Below are positions 46,208-53,097 of a DNA stretch of 53,097 nucleotides, one piece after another. Below the pieces are notes generated by a model. The model saw only the letters and a list, made by a program, of their open reading frames with translations. It had not been told where the DNA came from and made no database searches. This DNA comes from Xanthomonas populi (GTDB taxonomy: Bacteria > Pseudomonadota > Gammaproteobacteria > Xanthomonadales > Xanthomonadaceae). Made by a program: the position numbers and the translations under genes. The DNA is taken from contig NZ_MDEJ01000011.1 in the NCBI RefSeq assembly GCF_002940065.1, positions 1-53,097 on the forward strand, given 5' to 3'. Numbering within the stretch: position 1 is the stretch's first letter; each line of letters begins with the position of its first letter.

Positions 46208-46945
46208 ATGAGCGATACCTTACGTGACCAGTTGCTTGGGTTGGGCTTCAAGTCCGCGCCCAAGCCCGAACGCAAACCCGACGCACGGCCTGCCGCGCGT
46301 CCACATGGCAACGGTGGCAGGCCAGCGCCCGGCGGTAACAAGCCGGGTGGCCAGGGCAGGGGACCGCAGCGGCCGCATGCCGCTGCGGCGACCGATGGCA
46401 AGAATGCGCGCACCAGCGATGGCGTGCCTGATCGCACTAGCGATCGCAAGCCCGCTCCGTCGCCACGTCCTCAGCATTCCAATGCGGATCGACGCGGCCC
46501 CAAACCGGCACGCACGTGCGAAGACATCGACCTGGCCAAGGCCTATGCGATCCGTGCGCAGCGCGAGAAGGACGAGCGTATCGAAGCCGAGCGACTGAAG
46601 CAGGAAGAAGCACGCCTGCGTCGTCAAGCCAAGGCCAAGCTCGAAGAATTGCTCAAGGACAAGGGCCTGAATCATGCCGATGCCGATATTGCCCGGCATT
46701 TTCCGTATGGCGGCAAGATCAAGCGCATCTATGTGACTGCCGATCAACTCAAGGCGCTCAACGCAGGCGAGCTGGGTGTGTTGCAACTCAACGGCCGTTA
46801 TCTGTTGGTCACCGCCGAACTGCTGGCCGAAGTCGAAGCCGTATTCGCAGCTTCGGTCGCATTGAAGGTGGATCCGAATGCACCGGCAAACGAAGACCCC
46901 TATGCGGACCCTCAGTATCAGGTGCCCGACGGCCTGGTCTGGTAA
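46208..46945 (+). CDS. DUF2058 protein (YaiL family)
   Basis: A 245-residue protein starting at ATG 46208 (MSDTLRDQLLGLGFKSAPKP), the DUF2058 start; the in-frame ATG at 46190 is possible. A basic, disordered Pro/Arg/Gly-rich section follows (RPAARPHGNGGRPAPGGNKP). The middle is a charged helix (AKAYAIRAQREKDERIEAER) and the C-terminal domain has YGGKIKRIYVTADQLKALNA and LNGRYLLVTAELLAEVEAVF. Function unknown; the basic section may bind nucleic acid. It follows slyX by 18 bp, with a strong hairpin after its stop. Confidence 0.87.
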   Translation: MSDTLRDQLLGLGFKSAPKPERKPDARPAARPHGNGGRPAPGGNKPGGQGRGPQRPHAAAATDGKNARTSDGVPDRTSDRKPAPSPRPQHSNADRRGPKPARTCEDIDLAKAYAIRAQREKDERIEAERLKQEEARLRRQAKAKLEELLKDKGLNHADADIARHFPYGGKIKRIYVTADQLKALNAGELGVLQLNGRYLLVTAELLAEVEAVFAASVALKVDPNAPANEDPYADPQYQVPDGLVW

Positions 46946-47255
46946 CGCTGCGTGGCAGATTTTTGTTGAAACATGGGCACCTGATCTGTGCCCATGTTTG
47001 TTCGAGCAGTTGGCCTTGGTGTTGCGCATTGGGATCGTTGCTTGCGCGCGTGCGGGTTGAGCGATGCAGCAAAGGCGCGGCTGGCGATACACAGGCCGGT
47101 CAAGGCGCGCGCGGCACCATTCGCGGCGTGGTTGGTCGACGCCGCTCCGGGCATGGTGTCCGCTGCGTCGCAGTTCACTTCCTGCCGGTGGTGCCGCGTC
47201 TATCCATGTCTTCGAATTCACTGTCATCTTGCGCTAATGCGTTGGAGCTCCAGCC
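46946..47255. other. Gene-free gap after the DUF2058 gene
   Basis: About 310 bp. Apart from the hairpin at 46969-46999, I see no coding sequence I can support. GGAG at 47243-47246 is the likely ribosome-binding site of the next gene. Confidence 0.5.
46969..46999 (+). terminator. Hairpin terminator after the DUF2058 gene
   Basis: Perfect 12-bp stem AAACATGGGCAC/GTGCCCATGTTT with a 7-base loop, 23 bp after the stop and followed by GTTCG. The T-run is short, so termination may be partial. Confidence 0.7.
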
Positions 47256-48032
47256 GTGCGCCGTGTTGTGCACATGCGTGCGCGCCGCAACGGTGTGTCG
47301 GTTGGAGTAGTGCTCATGCTCTGCGCGATCAGTCAGCAAGCGATTGCGCAGGCGGACGAGGCGCCGGCATTCGACTGGCCTGGGATTCCGTTCGCTGCCG
47401 AAACGCTACAGCCGGGTGTGTTTGCTTGGGAGCAGGGCTTGCCGGATGCGAGCACCGACCGCGCCGATGGGCAGCGGACCACGCAATACACCGCCGATGC
47501 GGTGCTACGTCTGGGCCTGTTGCAGAACGTGGAGCTGCAACTGGGTAGCGACAGTTACAACTGGCAACACGGGGGTGGCGCGCGCGTACATGGTAGTGGC
47601 GACAGCCTTGTGGGATTGAAGGTCGCATTGCCGTCGCGTTCGGACAGCTTTCATTAGGGCGCCCTCGGCAGCTACAGCGTGCCGAGCGGCAGTCCCGCGT
47701 TCAGCGACGGCTACGCGCGGGAGCTGGGTGTGACCGCGTCGTGGGATCTGGCCCAGAAGCGCGCGCTGGCGCTGTACGTCAACTATGCCCGCGACAACGA
47801 CGGGTACACCTGGACCTTCTCGCCCAATTACACGTTCTTTTCCGGCGAGCGTTTCAGCAGGTATGTGGAAGCGGGCTTCGACACCGGCAGCGAGCATTCA
47901 CGTGAGGCCGGTGCTGGCGGCGCCTGGCAGCTTGCGCACGCGATGCACCTGGAGGTGTCATTCCTGCGCGGGCTGACGTCCGAGGGCCCAGACCGGCAGG
48001 CCGGGATCGGCTTGTCGATCGCGTTTCAGTAA
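47256..48032 (+). pseudogene. Exported outer-membrane-like protein interrupted by an in-frame TAG
   Basis: A signal peptide (MRARRNGVSVGVVLMLCAIS, AQA cleavage) leads into PGIPFAAETLQPGVFAWEQG, then alternating strands resembling the MetA-pathway phenol-degradation transporter family (PF13557-like). At 47655-47657 a TAG interrupts the frame after SDSFH. The same frame resumes GALGSYSVPSGSPAFSDGYA and ends RQAGIGLSIAFQ at 48032, a typical outer-membrane C-terminus. The break probably replaced a Trp codon (H/S-W-GALGSY). GTG 47256 with GGAG upstream, or ATG 47274, is the start. As read the product is 133 residues. Confidence 0.8.
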
Positions 48033-48127
48033 AGTGCCGATGGTCGCTGATCGCGGGCAACGGTTAGTTAGGTAGCGCCCGCCATATGCTGCACTGCCGC
48101 ATGCATTGATGGGCCGGAAAAGGCCTA

Positions 48128-48143
48128 ATTGGATCGATCCAAT
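48128..48143. promoter_or_regulatory. Perfect 16-bp palindrome, likely LacI-family operator
   Basis: ATTGGATCGATCCAAT, with a central CG as in LacI-type operators, 45 bp upstream of the preferred start of the LacI gene. Confidence 0.75.
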
Positions 48144-48188
48144 CGACGCCAGACGCATGTGCATTTCTTCCACTGCAAGGCCGGCTAC

Positions 48189-49319
48189 GTGACGCTTGCC
48201 AAGCCGACGCCGTCCGCCCCGGATGACGGCGATGCATGCCGCATCCGACGCAGTGCAGTGACGTTGCGCGATATCGCCGGCGCCATCGGTGTCTCACGCG
48301 CAACGGTGTCTTTGGTGTTGCGCGGCAGCCCGCTGGTGCATGCGAGCACGCGTGCGCGCGTGGAGGCCGAGCTGGATCGGCAGAACTACGTTTACAACCG
48401 TGCCGCCGCCAATCTGCGTTGCCGCACGTCGTCCAGCATTGCGCTGGTCATCAACGATCTGTCCAATCCGTTCTTTGCCGAGTTCGCCGCAGGCGTGGAT
48501 GAGGCCTTGGGCGCGGCCGGCTACGTGACCTTGCTCGGCAGCACCGGCGAATCCACGCAGCGCCAGCAGGCGGTGCTGACCTCGCTGATGGAACATAAGC
48601 CCGCCGGCATCATCCTGTCGCCGGCCGAAGGCAGCCAGGCGCAGGCGCTGACCCAAGTGATGGGGCGCCAGCACAACGTGGTGTTGTTCAATCGCCAAGT
48701 GGAGGGTGCGCGCTGGGATCTGCTGGCGCTGGACAACGAACAAGGCGCGTTTCTGGCCTGCGAACATTTGATCGCGCAGGGCCATCGTCGCATCGTGTTT
48801 TTCGGTGGCCATGCCGAATCCAGTTCTTGCCGCCAACGCCGCGCCGGCTACACGTGCGCGATGACGAACGCCGGCCTGACTGTGCACTACGTCGAATCCG
48901 CGCCGACTCGTCAAGACGCCGCGCAGTGCGGCACGCGCATGCTCGAGGGCGCCGACCACGCTGCAACCGCTGCGGTTTGCTACAACGACAGCGTTGCGCT
49001 GGGCTTGATGGCCGCATTGGCGATGCACGGCATCGTGCCGGGCCGCGACTTCGCAGTGACCGGCTTCGACGATATCGCTGAAGCCGCCTTGTTTACACCC
49101 GCGTTGACCACATTGGCTGCAGATCCGCGTGCGCGCGGCAGGCAGGCCGCGCAATTGGTGCTGCAGCGTATCGGCAGCCCGGAGCGCGCGTCGCAGCGAC
49201 TGACGGCCGCCGTCGAACTGAACATCCGCGCGAGTAGCGCCTGCTCGCCATCGGTGCTTACGCGTCATCCCCCAAGCGATTCCCCCGTCCATTCCCCCAC
49301 CAAGGCCTCAGGCCGCTGA
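48189..49319 (+). CDS. LacI-family sugar regulator (mannose operon)
   Basis: A LacI repressor. The helix-turn-helix is VTLRDIAGAIGVSRATVSLV, LRGSPLVHASTRARVEAELD; the hinge helix and the periplasmic-binding-like ligand domain (IALVINDLSNPFFAEFAAGV to FAVTGFDDIAEAALFTPALT) follow. The frame is open from 48129, but that codon (TTG) lies inside a palindromic operator, so a downstream start is preferred: GTG 48189 (377 residues), or GTG 48159. It heads the permease-kinase-isomerase operon and probably responds to mannose or a sugar phosphate (inference from neighbours). A Ser/Pro-rich tail is present. Confidence 0.88.
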   Translation: MTLAKPTPSAPDDGDACRIRRSAVTLRDIAGAIGVSRATVSLVLRGSPLVHASTRARVEAELDRQNYVYNRAAANLRCRTSSSIALVINDLSNPFFAEFAAGVDEALGAAGYVTLLGSTGESTQRQQAVLTSLMEHKPAGIILSPAEGSQAQALTQVMGRQHNVVLFNRQVEGARWDLLALDNEQGAFLACEHLIAQGHRRIVFFGGHAESSSCRQRRAGYTCAMTNAGLTVHYVESAPTRQDAAQCGTRMLEGADHAATAAVCYNDSVALGLMAALAMHGIVPGRDFAVTGFDDIAEAALFTPALTTLAADPRARGRQAAQLVLQRIGSPERASQRLTAAVELNIRASSACSPSVLTRHPPSDSPVHSPTKASGR

Positions 49320-49332
49320 CCAGGCAATTCCT

Positions 49333-50643
49333 ATGGTTTCCCTTTCCACGCAATCCACTGTGCCAAGCGGCAATAAGGCGCCGGTCAACAACGGCGTTGC
49401 GTTGTCGGTCGTCACCACGATCTTTTTCATGTGGGGCTTTCTCACCTGCCTCAACGACATTCTGATTCCGCATCTGAAGGCGGTGTTCGAACTCAACTTC
49501 GCGCAGGCGATGCTGGTGCAGTTCACCTTCTTCGGTGCGTATTTTTTGATGTCGTTGCCGGCCGGTTGGCTGGTGGACAGGCTCGGCTACAAGCAAGGCA
49601 TCGTCGCCGGGCTGGCGGTTGCTGCGGTCGGTGCGCTGGGCTTCTGGCCTGCGGCAGAACTGCGGGTTTACGGGGCATTTCTCGGCGCGCTGTTCGTGCT
49701 TGCCACCGGCATCACCATCCTGCAGGTGGCGGCCAATCCATATGTTGCATTGCTGGGTCCGGAGCGCAGTGCGTCCAGCCGTCTGACGCTGGCGCAGGCG
49801 CTCAATTCGTTAGGGACCGCGATCGCGCCGCTGTTCGGTGGCTGGCTGATTCTGTCCAACACCGTGATGAGCGGCGATCAGCTCAAGGTGCTGCCCGAGG
49901 CCGAGCAACTGGCCTATCGCGTAGAGGAAGCGCAGGCCGTGCAAGGGCCGTACATTGGCCTCGGTATCGTGCTGTTTCTGCTGGCGATCTTCGTGTTTCT
50001 GTTCCGGCTGCCGGCACTGACCGATGCGGGCGCGCAGAAAGACGAAAGTAAACATTCGCTGCTGGATGCGTTGCGTCATCCGCATGTGCGCTTTGGTGTG
50101 CTGGCGATCTTTTTCTATGTCGGCGCCGAAGTGGCGATCGGCAGCCTGATGGTCAATTACTTCTCGTTGCCGCAGATCGGTGGTTTCACCGAGCGTGAAG
50201 CGACCAATTACGTCTCGGCATACTGGGCGCTGGCGATGATCGGCCGCTTCATCGGCTCGGCCTTGCTGGCCAAGCTGTCGCCACGCGTACTGTTGTCGGT
50301 GTTTGCTGCGATCAATGCACTGCTGTTGGGCCTGACCATGGCCAGCGGCGGCATGTTGGCGGTGTATGCGCTGGTGGCGATCGGTCTGTTCAATTCGATC
50401 ATGTTCCCGACCATCTTTACGCTGGGCATCGAGCGGCTTGGTCCGTTGACCGGTCGTGCATCGAGCCTGTTGATCATGGCCATTGTCGGTGGCGCCATCG
50501 TGCCGTATCTGCAAGGTCTGCTGGCCGACAGCATCGGCTTGCATGAGTCGTTCATGCTGCCGCTGATGTGCTACCTGTACATCGTGTTCTACGGCACCTG
50601 GGGCTCGCGTCTGCGCGGCGCACTGGCGGAGGCGCGCGCATGA
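49333..50643 (+). CDS. FHS-family MFS sugar permease (GluP/FucP type)
   Basis: A 436-residue transporter with about 12 membrane helices. GVALSVVTTIFFMWGFLTCL, NDILIPHLKAVFELNFAQAM, TFFGAYFLMSLPAGWLVDRL and LQVAANPYVALLGPERSASS are fucose/glucose/galactose:H+ symporter signatures. The last helices are IMFPTIFTLGIERLGPLTGR and ASSLLIMAIVGGAIVPYLQG. It starts at ATG 49333, 14 bp after the LacI gene, and its stop overlaps the kinase start as ATGA. It should import the sugar used by the next two enzymes, most simply mannose or fructose. Confidence 0.93.
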   Translation: MVSLSTQSTVPSGNKAPVNNGVALSVVTTIFFMWGFLTCLNDILIPHLKAVFELNFAQAMLVQFTFFGAYFLMSLPAGWLVDRLGYKQGIVAGLAVAAVGALGFWPAAELRVYGAFLGALFVLATGITILQVAANPYVALLGPERSASSRLTLAQALNSLGTAIAPLFGGWLILSNTVMSGDQLKVLPEAEQLAYRVEEAQAVQGPYIGLGIVLFLLAIFVFLFRLPALTDAGAQKDESKHSLLDALRHPHVRFGVLAIFFYVGAEVAIGSLMVNYFSLPQIGGFTEREATNYVSAYWALAMIGRFIGSALLAKLSPRVLLSVFAAINALLLGLTMASGGMLAVYALVAIGLFNSIMFPTIFTLGIERLGPLTGRASSLLIMAIVGGAIVPYLQGLLADSIGLHESFMLPLMCYLYIVFYGTWGSRLRGALAEARA

Positions 50644-51626
50644 GTGCTGTCAAGAATCAGGTCATGTGTTTCGGCGAGGCCTTGATCGACATGCTGGCGT
50701 TGCCGTCGGCCGGTGCGGATGAGCCGCGCACGTTTGCGCAATACGCCGGTGGTGCGCCAGCCAATGTCGCTGTCGCCGTGGCGCGGCTGGGCGGTGCGGC
50801 GCATTTTGTCGGCATGCTGGGGCGCGACATGTTCGGCGATTTTTTGCTGCAGAGCCTGCAGCAGGCCGGCGTCGCCACCGATGGTATCGTGCGGACCGAT
50901 CAAGCCAAGACCGCGCTGGCATTCGTCGCACTGGATGAAGCCGGCGAGCGGAGTTTCAGTTTCTATCGCCCGCCTGCAGCGGATCTGTTGTTCCGTACGG
51001 AGCACTTCGCTGCCGACGGCTTCAAGCAGGCTGCTGTGTTGCATGTGTGCTCCAACAGCATGACCGAGCCTGCGATCGCCCAATGCACGCTCGACGGCAT
51101 GCGTCGCGCACGCGCCGATGGCGCCATCGTCAGCCTGGACCTCAACCTGCGCCCGATGTTGTGGCCGCAGGATGTGGACCCGGCATCTCTGCTGTGGGAG
51201 GCGTTGGCGCTGGCTGATGTGGTCAAACTCTCGCGCGAAGAACTCGATTACCTGGCCGGCACGCTCAGTGGCGATGCCAGCGCGGTCATCCAGAAGTTGT
51301 GGCAAGGCAAGGCCAGCTGGTTGCTGGTCACCGATGCCGGCGGGCTGGTGCGTTGGCAGACGCGGAACGATTCCGGCCAGGTGCCGGCCTTCCGCGTGCA
51401 GGTGCGCGATAGCACTGCGGCCGGCGATGCGTTCGTCGGTGGTTTACTGTTTCAGCTGGCTGCGCGCGCGTCCACGCTTGAGCAGTTGCGCGGCGATGCC
51501 GCTGCGATCACCGAGGTAATCCGCTTCGCCGCGGCGGTCGGTGCACTGGCGGTAACGCGCAAGGGCGCGTTCGCTGCGATGCCGAGCGTCGATGAAGTCC
51601 ATTCTTTGATCCAGGAACAATCATGA
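50640..51626 (+). CDS. PfkB-family sugar kinase (probable fructokinase)
   Basis: A 328-residue ribokinase-fold kinase. ATG 50640 gives MSAVKNQVMCFGEALIDMLA. YAGGAPANVAVAVARLGGAA and LGRDMFGDFLLQSLQQAGVA are PfkB signature 1; signature 2 is RDSTAAGDAFVGGLLFQLAA with the catalytic Asp. DLNLRPMLWPQDVDPASLLW is typical of fructokinases. It would phosphorylate fructose to fructose 6-phosphate after the isomerase step. Overlaps of 4 bp with the permease and 4 bp with the isomerase show tight coupling. Confidence 0.92.
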   Translation: MSAVKNQVMCFGEALIDMLALPSAGADEPRTFAQYAGGAPANVAVAVARLGGAAHFVGMLGRDMFGDFLLQSLQQAGVATDGIVRTDQAKTALAFVALDEAGERSFSFYRPPAADLLFRTEHFAADGFKQAAVLHVCSNSMTEPAIAQCTLDGMRRARADGAIVSLDLNLRPMLWPQDVDPASLLWEALALADVVKLSREELDYLAGTLSGDASAVIQKLWQGKASWLLVTDAGGLVRWQTRNDSGQVPAFRVQVRDSTAAGDAFVGGLLFQLAARASTLEQLRGDAAAITEVIRFAAAVGALAVTRKGAFAAMPSVDEVHSLIQEQS

Positions 51627-52828
51627 GCCGTTTGCCTGCGACCCCCGCACCCGATTTCCGCTCGGCCGATGTGCTGCGTCAGCATATCGCCGACACCATG
51701 GCGTTCTACCACCCGCGCGCAATCGATCCGGCGGGCGGGTTTTTCCAGTATTTCCGCGACGATGGCTCCATCTACGACGCCGTGCATCGGCATCTAGTCA
51801 GCAGCACGCGCTTCGTCTTCAACTACGCGATGGCGTACCGCGAATTTGGCGATGCCCAGTACCTGCAGGCGGTACGTCACGGCCTGGACTATCTGCGCAA
51901 CGTGCATCGCAATGCGGCCACGGGTGGCTATGCGTGGACCTTGCGCGATGGCGTGGTCGAAGACGACATGAATCACTGCTACGGCGTGGCTTTCGTACTG
52001 CTGGCGTATTCGTGCGGTTTGAAGGCCGGCATCGAAGAGGCGCGCGCATGGATGGACGAGACCTGGCAGCTGCTGGAAACACATTTCTGGGAGCCCGAAT
52101 TCGGGCTGTATCGCGACGAAGCCGATGCGCAGTTCAGCTTCACCAGCTACCGCGGCCAGAACGCCAACATGCATATGTGCGAGGCGATGATCGCCGCGTA
52201 TGAGGCCAGCGGCGAGCAACGCTATCTCGACCGCGCCCTGGCGCTGGCCGACACCATGACCCGGCGTCAGGCAGCCAAGGCCGATGGCCTGGTCTGGGAA
52301 CACTACGATCTGCAGTGGAACATCGACTGGGACTATAACCGCGATGACCCGAAGCATCTGTTCCGCCCGTGGGGCTTTCAGCCGGGCCATCAGACCGAAT
52401 GGGCCAAGTTGTTGATGCTGCTGGACCGCTACGCACCGGCCGATTGGTTGTTGCCGACCGCGCAGCATCTGTTCGATGTGGCAGTGCAGCGCTCATGGGA
52501 TGCGCAGCGCGGCGGGCTGTATTACGGATTCGACCCCGGCGGCAAGGTCTGCGACGGCGATAAATATTTCTGGGTCCAGGCCGAATCGCTGGCGGCAGCG
52601 GCGTTGTTGGCGCAGCGTAGCGGCGAAGACCGTTATTGGCAGTGGTACGACAAGCTTTGGGATTACTCCTGGAAGCACATGATCGACCATCGTTATGGCG
52701 CCTGGTATCGCATTCTGGATGCGAAAAATCGCAAGTACAGCGATGAAAAAAGCCCCGCCGGCAAGACCGATTACCACACCATTGGCGCGTGCTATGAAGT
52801 CCTGAACGTGTTGCGGCCGGCTGCGTGA
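51623..52828 (+). CDS. AGE-family sugar isomerase (probable D-mannose isomerase)
   Basis: A 401-residue alpha/alpha-barrel enzyme of the N-acylglucosamine 2-epimerase family. RHLVSSTRFVFNYAMAYREF, EDDMNHCYGVAFVLLAYSCG, YRGQNANMHMCEAMIAAYEA (catalytic His region), RPWGFQPGHQTEWAKLLMLL and DKYFWVQAESLAAAALLAQR are the conserved barrel motifs. AGE members interconvert mannose and fructose (mannose isomerase) or epimerise cellobiose. Beside a fructokinase the mannose-to-fructose reaction is most likely. ATG 51623 overlaps the kinase stop (ATGA). It is the last gene of the operon. Confidence 0.9.
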   Translation: MSRLPATPAPDFRSADVLRQHIADTMAFYHPRAIDPAGGFFQYFRDDGSIYDAVHRHLVSSTRFVFNYAMAYREFGDAQYLQAVRHGLDYLRNVHRNAATGGYAWTLRDGVVEDDMNHCYGVAFVLLAYSCGLKAGIEEARAWMDETWQLLETHFWEPEFGLYRDEADAQFSFTSYRGQNANMHMCEAMIAAYEASGEQRYLDRALALADTMTRRQAAKADGLVWEHYDLQWNIDWDYNRDDPKHLFRPWGFQPGHQTEWAKLLMLLDRYAPADWLLPTAQHLFDVAVQRSWDAQRGGLYYGFDPGGKVCDGDKYFWVQAESLAAAALLAQRSGEDRYWQWYDKLWDYSWKHMIDHRYGAWYRILDAKNRKYSDEKSPAGKTDYHTIGACYEVLNVLRPAA

Positions 52829-53097
52829 TGCGACACGGTCGGCGAGGTGTGCCGACCCTGGAGCGGGAATCGCCGGGTCGTGCCCGGCGATCTGTCGTTA
52901 GCGTGCGTGGCCAAGATGGTCGCATCGGCGCGCAGCTTGCGAGCGACCGCCACAGCCCCTGTAGGTACCCCATGGGCGCGCTTGTTCGGGTGTCTTCCCT
53001 GTTCGCTCAAGGGTGGTCCTGCGTCTGAGGTATCCCCACGTTTTTCAGCCCATGACCATCTGGTTGTAGACGTGTTCGGGCAGTGTGCGTAATCGCT
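52829..53097. other. Gene-free end of the window with one hairpin
   Basis: No coding sequence I can support. A perfect 9-bp stem ATCGCCGGG/CCCGGCGAT with a TCGTG loop (52869-52891) lies 40 bp after the isomerase stop and may terminate the mannose operon, though no T-run follows. Confidence 0.5.

Noticed and set aside
46988-47548. A 186-codon plus-strand frame upstream of and overlapping the OMP-like gene
   Set aside because: It starts inside a terminator hairpin, overlaps the OMP-like gene in another frame and reads as Cys/Arg-rich noise.

Overview
The window is about 53 kb of high-GC chromosome from a gamma-proteobacterium of the Xanthomonas type. The evidence is the ssrA tag ANDDNYGSDYAIAA, the divergent bamE(omlA)-fur pair, the hrcA-grpE-dnaK-dnaJ order, DUF3060, DUF2058 and DUF2884 proteins, and intergenic inverted repeats of the GGGAATCGGG type. 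The species cannot be fixed from sequence reading alone. Most of the window is core chromosome. The left end is the edge of an integrated element.

Layout. 1-1531: a decayed tyrosine-integrase gene next to the 3' end of tmRNA (ssrA, minus strand), a classic island insertion site. 1663-4114: a large gene joining an alpha/beta-hydrolase-like half to a subtilisin protease half, broken by one frameshift. 4247-6604: smpB, ratA, rnfH, bamE and fur. 6717-13590: recN, then the heat-shock operon hrcA-grpE-dnaK-dnaJ with two sigma-32-like promoters and a strong terminator. 13756-15821: pdxY and tyrA. 16186-21331 (minus): a LysR regulator, an ABC exporter whose ATPase domain has lost every catalytic motif, an HlyD adaptor and a TolC channel. 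21450-24529 (minus): an intact MsbA-type ABC exporter, a yigZ gene with an in-frame amber codon, and a LOG phosphoribohydrolase. 24677-30414 (minus): the 2-oxoglutarate dehydrogenase complex sucA-sucB-lpd. 30596-36534 (minus): a GNAT/DUF7931 protein, a RoxA-like JmjC oxygenase with a long acidic tail, a DUF3060 protein, purB and a frameshifted CNNM/CorC protein. 36797-38203: fumC. 38330-42832 (minus): two small lipoprotein genes, then a ytr-like operon (small membrane protein, GntR regulator, ABC ATPase, ABC permease, DUF4097 repeat protein) with a readable promoter and operator. 42967-46945 (plus): glutathione peroxidase, an FKBP isomerase with a doubled N-terminal domain, ugd, slyX and a DUF2058 gene. 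47256-48032: an outer-membrane/exported protein gene with an in-frame amber codon. 48189-52828: a four-gene mannose-utilisation operon (LacI regulator, FHS-family sugar permease, PfkB fructokinase, AGE-family mannose isomerase) with a perfect 16-bp palindrome in front.

Functionally the window combines trans-translation (ssrA and smpB), protein folding, iron regulation, TCA-cycle enzymes and export systems with one sugar catabolic operon. Six genes are interrupted: integrase, hydrolase-subtilase, yigZ, CNNM protein, DUF2884 lipoprotein and the OMP-like gene. This means either real gene decay in this strain or uncorrected sequencing errors. The most unusual intact element is the export operon built around a degenerate ABC ATPase.
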